Shown: positions 36,701 through 46,870, numbered from the stretch's first letter. The stretch is DNA of 64,000 nucleotides from Liolophura sinensis (GCF_032854445.1 NC_088302.1:9419338-9483337), one strand, 5' to 3'. The notes: generated from the sequence alone by a model not told the origin. A program made the numbers and translations.

Positions 36701-39700
36701 TGAGGAACTCTTACCCTGATACATGAGGACCTCCTACCCAGATATATGAGAACCCCCTACCTTAACATATGAGGAACTCTTACCCTGACATAACAGAGCC
36801 CACTACCCTAACATACGAGGAACTCTTACCCTGACATAACAGATCCCACTACCCTGACATATGAGGAACTCTTACCCTGACATATGAGAACCTCCTACCC
36901 AGATATATGAGAACTCCCTACAGATATATGAGAACCCCCTACCTTAACATACGAGGAACTCTAACCCTGACATAACAGAACCCCCTATCCTACCACATGA
37001 GGAACTCTTACCCTGACATATGATACTTCTTTCTGCTTCCAAGATTCCAACGCTTCCTGGCCTCTGTTGTATGCTCTATCAACCTCACCCAAGTGGAAGT
37101 CCTGATTAGCCTGCAATAAAGAATTTTCATCAGTAGTAAAATTCAATTATTTACCTGATATAAATATATATAAATAATTTGGTTTTTATATGCAAAGCTT
37201 ACTTCACACCTATCCTACCACATGAGGAACTCTTACCTTGACATATGATACTTCTTTCTGCTTCCAAGATTCCAACGCTTCCGGGCCTCTGTTGTATGCT
37301 CTATCAACCTCACCCAAGTGGCAGTCCTGATTAGCCTGCAATAAAGAATTTTCATCAGTAGTAAAATTCAATTATTTACCTGATATAAATATATATAAAT
37401 AATTTGGTTTTTATATGCAAAGCTTACTTCACACACACCTGACATATGAGAACCTCCTACCCAGATATATGAGAACCCCCTACCTTAACATATGAGGAAC
37501 TCTTACCCTGACGTAACAGAGCCCACTACCCTAACATACGAGGAACTCTTACCCTGACATAACAGAGCCCACTACCCTAACATACGAGGAACTCTTACCC
37601 TGACATAACAGAGCCCACTACCCTGACATATGAGGAACTCTTACCCTGACATATGAGAACCTCCTACCCAGATATATGAGAACCCCCTACAGATGTATGA
37701 GAACAACCTACCTTAACATACGAGGAACTTTTACCCTGACATAACAGAACCCCCTAGCCTACCACATGAGGAACTCTTACCTTAACATATGATACTTCTT
37801 TCTGCTTCCAAGATTCCAACGCTTCCTGGCCTCTGTTGTATGCTCTATCAACCTCACCCAAGTGCCAGTCCTGATTAACCCGCAATAAAGAATTTCCATC
37901 AGTAGTAAAATTCAATTATTTACCTGATATAAATATATATAAATAATTTGGTTTTTATATGCAAAGCTTACTTCACACATACACGACAGATGAGTTTACA
38001 ATGGTGAAAGAAAGCTGATGGGGGAAAAATGTGGACAGGTCCCGGTTTCCGACCAAATACCTTCCACAAACTCTCAATTTGAAAACATTTGAACTCTTCC
38101 AACTTAACACAGTTTACTCCACATACTATGTTGCAAACAAACTTAACCTATGGAAGAGGATGATCGTTGGGCTGTCCTGAATTACACATTTGAGACGATT
38201 TTCACGATGTGGCAGCAACATTGACCAAATGATTTCTTACCTGCTCTCTTCCTTTTGCCCATGCAACCTCAATGTAAGCACCTTCAACATTCATTCCTAG
38301 AGAGAAATATACATGACTTATTATATAATGCCTTCCCACCTTGATCTTCCTTTAATTTTATTTCTTGAAAGAATGAGGACGTAGTACAAATGCTACACAT
38401 CAGTTAAAAAAGTGTTCCAGATACAGTCTACCTAGAGTTTCTCCCAAAGAAAACTTCTTATTTTCTCAAAAAATTCCTGGCAAAATAGTCCTGGGAGCTT
38501 GGGTTCAATATTCAGCCTATTACATGTAACTGTTGAAACAACTTCCCTCTTTTAAACATTTGATCATTTAATGTTCAACAGCTTCTTTTCATGCTGAATG
38601 ATTTATTGATTGGCGCGTTTTTACGCTGTACTCAAGAATATTTCACTTATACGACGGTGATCCGCATTATAGCATGAGGAAACCAGGCAGAGCCTGGTGG
38701 AAACCCACAACCATTCACAGGTTGCTGGCAGACCTTCCCATCCATGTTGAATGAGGGGTGATATTAAGTTAATAATAAGCTAACATAAAATCCAATTTAT
38801 ACAGAAATTTATCCAAACAAATATTCTAGAGAATGCCCACACCTTATGTTTTGAAGTGTGAATTTATACTGTATGTGCTCTTCTGTAAATATATGTAAGT
38901 CTGTCCCATAAATGTGAGCCATTTCCTGTACATAGTTGGAGTATCAAACATCCTATAGGCAAGCGATGTGTCAGTTATTCACTGTTTCATCTTAATTACT
39001 TGAGTTAGCATGTTTTCCAAATACTCTCCCTTAGATGTTGGTGGATATTCTATCATGTAATTTTCTGTAAACATCAATCAAGTGAAAAACTAGTTAAAAC
39101 ATACTAATGTGCCACATGCGACTGACAAACGAAAATGAACTTTTACTTATCAGAAACAGAACTATCCGAATGGAAATATATCACACTCTATAAATGCACA
39201 CAAAAAACTACATTCACCTACCGATAGAAAAAATATACTTCCGTTAATGCATTTGTATTTATCCAAAACCAATCAACACAACTCCAAAATAAATAATTTT
39301 TCTCACCATTAAGTTTAGTCATGGTCATGATAGCAGCATCTCTGTCTCTAAAATGAATGAATGCATAATCTCTTATCTTCTTTACTCTTTCCACAGCGTT
39401 GTCTCTTCCCACAACTTGACTGCACAGCTTTCTAATTTTGTCTTCTGTAGTTGTCGACATAAGGTTCCCCACGTGCAAAACCACCCTCTGTAATACAAAT
39501 ATGCACAACATAAATATTATTCCAGTCATACAAATATGCACAATATTAATGTACAAGATGACGACGCATCAGTGCTTTTCAGCCATAAGTGACTATATTA
39601 ATTATCACCACAGCCTCCCATACAAAAGAAATCACTTGTTGCAAGAAATGTTGCGCGCGCGCGCGCACACCACCTTCTCGAGACGGAAAATGAAAGAGCA

Positions 39701-40387
39701 GACGATAAGAAATTTCAAGAAGTTACGCGACATTTTACACATATCCACCCACACAAAATCTGATACACTCTGATACAAAATTTTTTAGTTCAATTATAAC
39801 TTTTCAAATAACGGCTTACATAAAGGTCAAATTTGTTTGGACTGTGATACCTACTCGTGAATTTTACAACTAACCAACCGATATTTCCGACGTCTGGTGC
39901 CGTCTACATTGGCAATTAAATGTGTTTTAATTTGCAACGAAGAGACAACCAAAAAAGCTTCTATAGTGGAAATTACATGACTTACAGGAGAGTTGCGAAC
40001 ACCCAAGAGCTGGTCTTTACGAATTTCGTAGTTGTGAAGCTCCTTTACCGCTTGATTCGCGTGTTCTTTGTTAGTGTATTTAACGAATCCATATCCTCTA
40101 TGGAGTTCAGAGCGGGCTTCCATTACGAGTTTCAGTTCGTAAATCTTCCCTATCTTCTCAAATACTGGAACGAGCTCGTCTTCGTAACAGTCTTTTGGAA
40201 TACCTCCGACGAAAATTTCGCAACTCTTTAAAGGAGCCGGGCTTTCCCAGTCGGGAGGTGGACCGCCGTACTTTCTTTCCCATTTTTCTTGCCGTATGGT
40301 GTATCCTGTTCTTGCCATAAGTTTCAGCGAGGCTTCGTTTAGCTCCCAGGTCACACAACGCGGCAAAGCCGCCTCCGCGGACGCCAT
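33767..40387 (-). CDS. A1CF/RBM47-like RNA-binding protein lacking RRM2, carried in the element
   Basis: RNA-editing/splicing cofactors of this family have three RRMs and a C-terminal DSRM-like fold. Exons join in phase: 39986-40387, 39307-39487, 38241-38296, 37012-37110, 36514-36581, 35388-35481, 34341-34476, 33767-33861 (376 aa; 409 if the copy at 37237-37335 is also used). TGYTIRQ and KYGGPPPDW (residues 27-47) are the family's N-terminal signature. RRM1 has EIFVGG (57) and RGYGFVKY. The next exon goes straight to VLHVGNLM and RDYAFIHF, which match RRM3, so RRM2 is missing. A basic RGRGMMRGWGF stretch and the AAEYTLMQLGVPLE helix of the C-terminal domain follow. The ATG is at 40387 with G at -3 and +4. 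The frame is open throughout, so it may be functional. It lies wholly inside the mobile element. Confidence 0.85.
36640..37004 (-). repeat. Intronic minisatellite bearing 5' splice-site copies
   Basis: Units of about 44-46 bp. On the plus strand they read GAGGAACTCTTACCCTGACA plus ATAACAGAGCCC or ATATGAG variants. On the transcribed (minus) strand each full unit contains TGTCAGGGTAAGAGTTCCTC, the same bases as the real donor of the 99-bp exon at 37012. About six units are seen. Confidence 0.8.
37237..37335 (-). other. Second copy of the 99-bp exon, splice sites intact
   Basis: 33 codons in phase 0 on both ends, with acceptor TTATTGCAG and donor AAG|GTAAGAG intact. It differs from the copy at 37012 by few changes, including Phe to Cys at codon 5 and Arg to Lys at the last codon. 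It could be used as well as, or instead of, the downstream copy without a frame change. About 95 bp of flanking intron is duplicated too. Confidence 0.8.
37440..37772 (-). repeat. Second intronic minisatellite block bearing donor-like sites
   Basis: The same repeat family as 36640-37004, here with about five units, lying between exon copies two and three. The block and the exon copy seem to have been duplicated together. Confidence 0.8.
37781..37879 (-). pseudogene. Third copy of the 99-bp exon, acceptor destroyed
   Basis: First of the three copies in transcription order. The 33-codon frame and donor (AAG|GTAAGAG) remain, but the acceptor reads TTATTGCGG instead of TTATTGCAG. The invariant AG is GG. 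It is probably skipped, or spliced only at a cryptic site. Confidence 0.75.
38605..38745 (-). repeat. SINE family A, 3' part, reverse
   Basis: Reverse-complement blocks GTACTCAAGAATATTTCACT, GAGGAAACCAGGCAGAGCC and CAGGTTGCTGGCAGACC in an intron of the cargo gene. The cargo thus holds the same SINE as ordinary chromosomal DNA here. Confidence 0.85.
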
Positions 40388-40474
40388 ACCTACACCCTGC
40401 TGCACCCTGCTGGTCTCACTGCTGACGAACTAGAAGTAGGCAAACTGGACTTTACCACGCATGTGCGTGGACTT

Positions 40475-40956
40475 AGAAGAGCCCTACAGCGCCATCTATG
40501 ATGTCCAATAATTATTGTTTTATTCAAATTTACATAGAAATGTCACCAAATCCAGAGAATATGACCACAGAAACGTGTAAGGCAACATATAGGTAAAAAA
40601 ACAAGCTGATAACTTGGAGGGACACGGTTATGTAGCACTCGCTGTGCCACTGCGAAAGCAGTTCACCCGTGAGTCTCAAGTATCGAAAATTGAACCATTC
40701 ATAGTACGAAATGTGAGAAGAGCCCTACAGCGCCATCTATGATGTCCAATAATTATTGTTTTATTCCAATTTACATAGAAAAGACACCAAATCCAGAGAA
40801 TATGACCACAGAAACGTGTAAGGCAACATATAGGTGAAAAAATAAGCTGATAACTTGGAGGCATACGGTTATGTAGCACTCGCTGTGCCACTGCGAAAAG
40901 CAGTTCACCTGTGAGTCTCAAGTATCAAAAATTGAACCATTCATAGTACGAAATAT
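40475..40956 (+). repeat. 241-bp tandem duplication upstream of the RNA-binding gene
   Basis: Two adjacent copies with a 241-bp period (40475-40715, 40716-40956). Each starts AGAAGAGCCCTACAGCGCCA and ends near CATAGTACGAAAT, with very few differences. They lie about 90 bp upstream of the start codon, so promoter elements may be doubled. Confidence 0.85.
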
Positions 40957-41221
40957 GGCATGTGTTTATACTTCAGTGAGTGTTCGGCTATACCAACTAT
41001 CTGGGTGATTGAAAATGACCCAAATCCAATCTACTATCGCTGACATCGATTTGACAACAGGCATTGTCCTGTGTAATATTCAAAAATAGTAAAAACAAAT
41101 TTTGTTTTCGCGTGGTTCTAGCTTCTGCATTGTCTTCTAGAACAGCTTATCACGTTCCAGGCAAACTTTCGCACTGCGACGTCCAATGAGCGAGGGACAT
41201 GACAGACCTATGAGCGCGACA

Positions 41222-41263
41222 AGGAGCAAAACGTTGGCTTGTAAAGTCGAGTGGAGCAGCTCC
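41222..41263 (+). promoter_or_regulatory. Fragment of the element promoter module
   Basis: AGCAAAACGTTGGCTTGTAA and GTCGAGTGGAGCAGCTC match 29217-29262 with few changes, on the same strand. The matching module in the right arm is on the opposite strand near 43070-43115. It stops where the host exon copy begins. Confidence 0.7.
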
Positions 41264-41278
41264 AACAGCTCCATGCTA

Positions 41279-41355
41279 TGCCGGCTATGCCAACCACCCC
41301 GACCCACCTGTGGAACGCTTCCAACAGATCATGTGATCAGCCATGGATGACCTAC
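41279..41355 (+). pseudogene. Copy of the last exon of the RNA-binding gene
   Basis: Same sense as the exon at 33861-33743 (minus) but here on the plus strand: CTATGCCAACCACCCCGACC through TGTGGAACGCTTCCAACAGA to a TGA stop, then CCATGGATGACCTAC of the 3' UTR. It differs at few sites (GTG to ATG before the stop). No acceptor is left upstream because element promoter sequence joins it directly. Confidence 0.8.
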
Positions 41356-41656
41356 GGTACATGTATATTGATCCGGCACTTCAATCTTTCAGACATGGAT
41401 ATACATGTATAACTTAGATTAGGGCCTGTAAACTAAACACCTGCCTAAACATGGCCCGCATGAGAAAGGTTTGTATTATAATGTGTTATAATAAAGACCG
41501 TATATTTTGACAAATAGAGTTAATTTTTTTTTTTCTTTTTTCATTTTGAAATTTCAGTTTAATTTTCTATCATCTGTATCGATCAATTATACTGCTGGTT
41601 TAATATACAGAACCTGTTAAGTATACATGACACGTCTGAGTAAAAGTCAGACTTAC

Positions 41657-41709
41657 CTGGTGACGACACCCGCCTTGATTACTATAGGCTTGATTCTGGG
41701 ATCGACCAT
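41657..41709 (-). pseudogene. TBCA: Lone first exon of tubulin-folding cofactor A
   Basis: Minus-strand ATG at 41709 opens 17 codons plus two bases, to a strong donor AG|GTAAGTC. The peptide MVDPRIKPIVIKAGVV closely resembles the conserved TBCA N-terminus, and the donor phase suits a first exon ending in Arg. No later TBCA exon is visible in the window on this strand. CTTACAG stands two bases before the ATG and could serve as an acceptor. It is most likely a captured or duplicated exon; a real gene with very distant exons is less likely. Confidence 0.6.
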
Positions 41710-42265
41710 GGCTGTAAGGAATCAGTGACAAATCCGAACGTTATCTGAAGACGCCGCGTTTGGGCTTACTCTTCAGGAGATGCACTTACAATTTCTGCTT
41801 TTCTGACTGCTGTTGTTGTAGAGATGAAAGCGGCTTCTGCAAGATGGCAACAGTACCGAACAGCAGACGTTCATGATAAGACCGGAAGTACATCAACAAC
41901 AGACGGAGCAGTTACCTCCCGTATTCCATATTATACTGATAGAGTAAAGCGTCCGCAGAGGCCCACTGCATCCACACGTGAACAAATACATATACATGGG
42001 AAATGAAAACCATTACTGAAAACAGAGCTAAAGAAATACTGATTTCTGGACTTCTGATAACGTTTGTTTCACCCATAGAGTACATATAAAAGTGTACTTG
42101 TTTGGGTGTTTATTAAGTCTCGGATTAAGGCAGTCTATCTTAATCCCAGATTGAACTCACTTGAACTCTTTGATAATTCCTGGTACAAATTATCCAGTTT
42201 CTGAGTTAAGAAAACAAGTTTTTAGAACTATAATCTATATGTTAATCTACTACATGTATATGACA
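41710..42265. other. Stretch without a recognised gene
   Basis: Upstream of the TBCA-like exon. A 60-codon plus-strand frame at 41824-42006 starts in a GAGATGA context but shows no motif I know. Confidence 0.35.
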
Positions 42266-42267
42266 TG

Positions 42268-42490
42268 TGACCCAAGAACCTCTCCACACTGGGGTCGCTG
42301 TGAGTCCAGTTCATGCTGGCTTCCTTTCGTGCCGTACATGGGGAGGTCTGCCAGCAACCTGCCCATGGTTGTGGGTGTCCTCTGGGCTATGCACAAATTC
42401 CTCCCACCAAAATGTTGGTCGCCTTTGTATAAGTAAACATTTCTTGAGTATGACGTACACCACCATTGCCCAATCAAATCAATAAATGAA
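42268..42490 (+). repeat. SINE family A, lacking the head
   Basis: CCAAGAACCTCTCCACACTG, GTCTGCCAGCAACCTGCCCA, CTCCCACCAAAATGTTGG and a 3' block ending TTCTTGAGTATGACG, with an AATAAATGAAT tail. Confidence 0.85.
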
Positions 42491-42627
42491 TAGTAAGCAA
42501 GGCAGGGATGTCCATACCACGACCATGTTTCAACTTCCAAAGATAATTTGCTCATTCCTGTAATGTTGTGTTGGTGTTAAAAAAGTGTTCATAATAATAA
42601 AATAAAAAATAAAAAAAAGAACTTACC

Positions 42628-42959
42628 TGGCTGTGTTCCCCACGTTGATGGACACGCCAGTCCCACAATCGGTAAAAAGTTTTACCACAGGCAATCGCAC
42701 ACACGCTCGTTGTTTTTTTCCATGCTCCCGCTGGCAGCGCACCAAATGCTCCCGTCGGGAAAACGCCCGCCCGCAGGTTGGGCAGGTGAACCCTTTTTTC
42801 TGGGGTTGGTGGTGTGTATGGTGGTGAGGTGTGGTGGTGCGTCTGCTGGTGACGCAGCCAGTCATCCCACCGACTGAAGTCCCTGGCGCACATCATGCAG
42901 GTAAACGGCTTCTTCTTCTTCCCTTCACCTGCATGATTTCCATCTCCATCTCCAACCAT
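42628..42959 (-). pseudogene. C2H2 zinc-finger frame split by two poly-A frame changes
   Basis: ATG at 42959 is followed by a basic stretch and three finger-like units. Finger 1 (PFTCMMCARDFSRWDDWLRH) is in the first frame. Finger 2 (FTCPTCGRAFSRREH) is in another frame, and finger 3 (CAIACGKTFYRLWDWRVH) is back in the first. The shifts fall at an A6G run (42794-42799, complement) and an A7C run (42713-42719). The exon ends at a strong donor CAG|GTAAGTT (42628). Either homopolymer indels broke it, or it uses slippery sites, or the assembly is wrong there. The role is unknown. Fingers of this type often bind DNA. Confidence 0.6.
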
Positions 42960-43225
42960 TCTCGCGCGCGGATAGGTCCGTTTTGGGGGCCATCCATTGG
43001 TCCGTTTTGGGGGCAAATCCCGCTCACCCATTGGTTCGTTTTTGGCGACAAAGAGCTCTTTTCGAGCTGTCCCACTCAACTTAACAAGCCGACGTTTTGC
43101 CTCTTTTTTTCACTCCCACTACCACCACTGCCCCTATACTATACTCTATTATACTACACTCCACTCTAGTATACACACCCCGTCGTGGAAAAAAAAAAAC
43201 CCACCACCACCACTACCTGACACAC
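42960..43225 (-). promoter_or_regulatory. Promoter module of the zinc-finger frame
   Basis: On the minus strand this repeats the layout at 29120-29330: GGTGGGTTTTTTTTTTT, a TATA/ATAG-rich tract, AGAGGCAAAACGTCGGCTTG, AGCTCGAAAAGAGCTC, then CCAATGGGTGAGCGGG and CCAATGGATGG. The ATG of the zinc-finger frame follows. It ties the zinc-finger gene to the element. Confidence 0.6.
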
Positions 43226-45270
43226 ACCTGACACGTCACTCCATGCGCAAATAAGGCAAACACAACAGAGCAGATTAAAATGACTGCATCTTGGGAAGGG
43301 CAGCCCAAATTACCGAAAAGCTCCTGATTAACCTTTGAATGACGAAGGCAATTCAAGAATGAATAACCATTTATGCGAATGTCTCATAAATTCTTGAATA
43401 ATGTTGAGTCGTACATGTAGCGATTGGACCATATGTGATATAGGGGACAACAAAAATAAATCTGTACTTCCACTTCACTGCTAAATGTTAACAAGAATGT
43501 GGAATAACCCACCTTCCAGCTACAGGTTTTCAAATGACTTAATGCTTGAATTAAAAAGTATACATATGTAAAAATAAAACAAGCATCATTACGTTGTCTT
43601 TTTTTACCTGAGACACGCGTAGTGATACATGACCTAACCACTCCCATCACCATCCGCCCACGCTAAATAGTCCCCCTTACATAACTCGTTCTCGCGCGCT
43701 TATCTACATGGAGTAGAAAAAAAACACATCCAAATGTCACCTACATAATTACACGCAGTAGACCATATCACTTCAACGAGTCGTCTATAACCTAAAAATT
43801 TTTTATACATAATACATAGGAACCATCCAGATAGGTAGGTAGCCGTGGCTTGTCAGCTGTGGTTGATCATGCGTGGTTAATCACAGCCCGACTGGTTGGT
43901 AACACTGTATACAAGACCGTCTACGGTGAACAGCACGGTCGGTTGGATGCTATGCCTGCCTGGCTGACAACAATGTTTAGGCAGGGTGGCAGGCTGGTCG
44001 TCGCTCAACAACCGTGCGGCTCGCCGGACTGATTTCGTTGACGTCCGCGCTCCGCCACAGGCCAGGTGGCACGTTTGCCGGATTCTCTGGTCGGGGGAGA
44101 CCCCTAACAGATACACTACAACGTGTGACTCAGTGACTCAATATTACAATGTAAACAATGCTTTATATATAAAATGAGACGTACAGTGTTACAGACAGTT
44201 CAACAACAACAACATAAAAAAACATACACATCAGTATTACCGATCTTTACAAGTTTCCAGTTCACCTTTGCATCCCAAGGAATGTATTCCAGGAATTCCA
44301 ATGTAAAGACCATGGGATAAACACACAATTCACACAAGTCACAAATTGTCCTAGACAGGTACTTCGCCAGGTTAGCGAACACGAACACAGTACACAGGTT
44401 ACACAGAACTGGAACAGTCAAGCCTTTGAATGACGTCACACCCGCAGAGCACAACACAGGGTAAATACAGGCATGGAGGTATAATCCACTTCAGATCAGT
44501 TACAGCTCCCGCAGAAGCTCACAAACGAGCCGTTCAGAGACGTAGAGTAATGTCACCTTGTGGCAGAACGAACGTCCTTTGCAAAACTGAAAACTTCAGT
44601 TTAGAGTCCTTGACGACCTTGTCGGTCAGGTGAGGTCAGCGTGTTAAACAAACTACACAGTCAACACTGTATAATCATAATAAAGATCCGAACACCAATA
44701 AACGTGACTTCCGCAGAAATTCACATAAACCAGACATCAGTACTACTGTGGTACACAAACGGTGCCGGCATAAAAATCTGTCCTCCCAAATGAAACTGGC
44801 ATCACCAGCTCATATCAAAATAATGGACTCGATACGAGAGCGTCTCACACTCTCCTGGCTCCCAGTGGATGGAGCAAAAATACCTCCACTCTGCACAGAA
44901 AACACGGCTTATATACGTGCCAGGTGGATTCAACTATTCTTAGACACAGAATTAACAGCCAATGAACAGCCAGTTAAATAAACAGAGCATTGAACAATGT
45001 GCTTTCGGCCAGGTCCGCGCTGTACATATATAACAGGGCCTGTTATGCTTATAACATATAACACAAAGGTCCGCAGACTAACAGTACATGAAAACGTTAA
45101 ATAGTCATACATAACAATATGTACGATGCTGGGTCGGAAGTAAACCACCGGCGTTCGTTAAGTCACCCACAGGCTTTCCCGCACACGACCGGCAGATATT
45201 GGTAAAAGGCTAGTGATCCATACGGTCATACATCATTTGAAGAACACAAGTCATAAGTAGAAAACTATTG
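43226..45270. other. Right-arm spacer, no recognised gene
   Basis: Mixed sequence. The part near 43860-44010 weakly resembles 32790-32960 of the left arm (GGCTGACAACAATGT-like and GTATACAA-like words). A 77-codon frame at 44748-44981 is unrecognised. A TGACGTCA palindrome lies near 44432. Confidence 0.4.
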
Positions 45271-45271
45271 G

Positions 45272-45336
45272 TGAGAGGCTTCTGGGTCATTACGCTGCGC
45301 TATCGCGCTAACCGACTGAGCCACGGAGGCCCCTAC
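45272..45336 (-). repeat. SINE family A, head only, reverse
   Basis: The minus strand reads GGGGCCTCCGTGGCTCAGTC, then GGTTAGCGCG and TAATGACCCAGAAGCCTC: the tRNA-like head without body or tail. The A box is intact. Confidence 0.8.
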
Positions 45337-45732
45337 GTGTAAATATGTCCCTTCACCTGGTTGCAGTTAGCTATACAAGACATATCATTATAAAATAAGT
45401 TTCGAAATAATAAATTCACTTTAATAATATACTACTACAGTAAAATCTGCACACTCATAACCTGATATTAAAACAAATGGATTTCATATGAAGAATTTTA
45501 CTAATGCGACATATCTGCATGCATCATTCAAAAGCCAGTTTAAAGACTTAAGAGTCTAATAACCGTTAACATTCTTTGTGTGACTGAAAAGAGTGGAAAT
45601 GTGGGATAAACTGTGCCTTTTTGTCCTGTTGTTAAACATTTTCATGGTAGAAAATGACCCTGAACAAAAGGTATCTACTCTAATAAAACCGAATTGAGAT
45701 ACATGTGAAAAGTTGAATTACGCCCAAACTAA

Positions 45733-46256
45733 TCTTGTTGTCAGTCACTTCTTCATTGCCACGGCTATAACCCTTGTTGTCAGTCACTTCTTCATTGTCA
45801 CGGCTATAACCCCTGTTTCCAGTTACTTCCTTATTGTCACGGTCATAACCCTTCTGATCAGACAACTTTTCTTGACGGGAGTTATAACCCTTGTGGTCAG
45901 GCAATTCTTTCTGCCTGCTTTCATAACTCATGTGATTAGACAACTCTTCTTGGCGTGGGGTTATAACCCTTGTGGTCAGGCAATTCTTTCTGCCTGCTTT
46001 CATAACCCTTCTGATCAGACAACTCTTCTTGGCGGGGGTTATAAACCTTGTGGTCAGGCAATTCTTTTTACCTGCTATCATAACCATTCTTGGCGGCGAT
46101 CATAACCCTTGCGATCAGGCAGTTCGTTATACCCGCAGTTATAATCCTTGTCATCACATAAATCTTCCTGATCATGGTTATAAACCGCATGATGACGCAG
46201 ATCTTCTTGGCGGCGGTTACAATCCTTGTAATCAGGCAATTCCTTATAACCATGAT
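45733..46256 (-). repeat. 39-bp minisatellite with a 13-residue repeat frame
   Basis: About 13 units of about 39 bp. On the minus strand they encode variants of a hydrophilic 13-residue unit such as RQKELPDHKGYNS or RDNEEVTDNKGYS, over two frames separated by an indel near 46080. The charge pattern favours the minus strand as the sense strand. The opposite strand is also open because of the repeat. It directly follows the right-arm copy of the PC4 region. Whether it is expressed is unknown. Confidence 0.65.
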
Positions 46257-46319
46257 TAAAAGAAAACACAAAAACCGGGGATGGATTCCATAGTAAGGTA
46301 ACAGTATTAGTATTATTAT

Positions 46320-46870
46320 TTACAGCAATGTACAGGTATGTAACACGGAGCGTTGATAGACCTCTATTAATGTGGGACGAGCAATCTCTACGTAATACGC
46401 TTGAATAGGTCGGGAATCCTCGACATGCTGACAGACGTCTTCAGTGTACGCTTGCAGCACCTGCAGTCGTCCCCCGTTCACCCTACCATCCGCAAACATA
46501 CTATGAAGTACACTTGTGTAGCTTTGCAGGTCGGTGACGACAGCTACCCAGTCTTTCCATTGCGGCATTGTACGGAGCTTCGCCAGGCTAGAAAAGACTT
46601 TATAACGCGCACCACCCTAGTCATCTCCCTGTAAAAAACACACATAGGTAAAAAACAAAACGAGAATGTATGAAGGGAAAAACAAAAAAAAAAAACAAAA
46701 AAAAAAAAAAGCTGGGTGAACAAAAAACAAAACAAAAACACACTCACTCGGTCATCGTCTGGGTGGCCTGGGTAGCCTGGTTGGGCTGGTTGGCTTGGTT
46801 GTTAGGCCGGATTGTAGGCTGCTCGTCAGGTGCGGAGAGTTTGTAGGCTGTCATCAAATACTCCACGTAC
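46320..46870 (-). pseudogene. Truncated right-arm copy of the PC4-like gene 3' end
   Basis: From 46870 down it matches the left arm from about 31828: the end of exon 1 (46748-46870), the 119-bp intron with the same GTGAGTG and TTTTTTACAG sites, and the start of exon 2 (ends at 46628). Then a deletion relative to the left arm (about 300 bp) fuses exon 2 to the 81-residue frame (46320-46568). The PC4 domains are missing. The join to the TIR falls near 46871. Confidence 0.75.

Noticed and set aside
36640-37772. CRISPR-like array
   Set aside because: Units follow each other directly without unique spacers, lie in an intron and derive from an exon border. This is a eukaryotic minisatellite.
39488-39985. 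Hidden RRM2 exon in the cargo gene intron
   Set aside because: The minus strand shows no RNP1 or RNP2-like motif between good splice sites. The part near 39651-39667 is a GC dinucleotide run.
44748-44981. 77-codon plus-strand frame
   Set aside because: It has no recognisable motif, no splice signals and no repeat in the other arm. Kept only as a note in the spacer entry.
45713-46105. 130-codon plus-strand frame rich in Val, Ile and Phe
   Set aside because: It is the antisense reading of the 39-bp minisatellite and looks membrane-like only by composition. The minus strand gives the more natural charged repeats.
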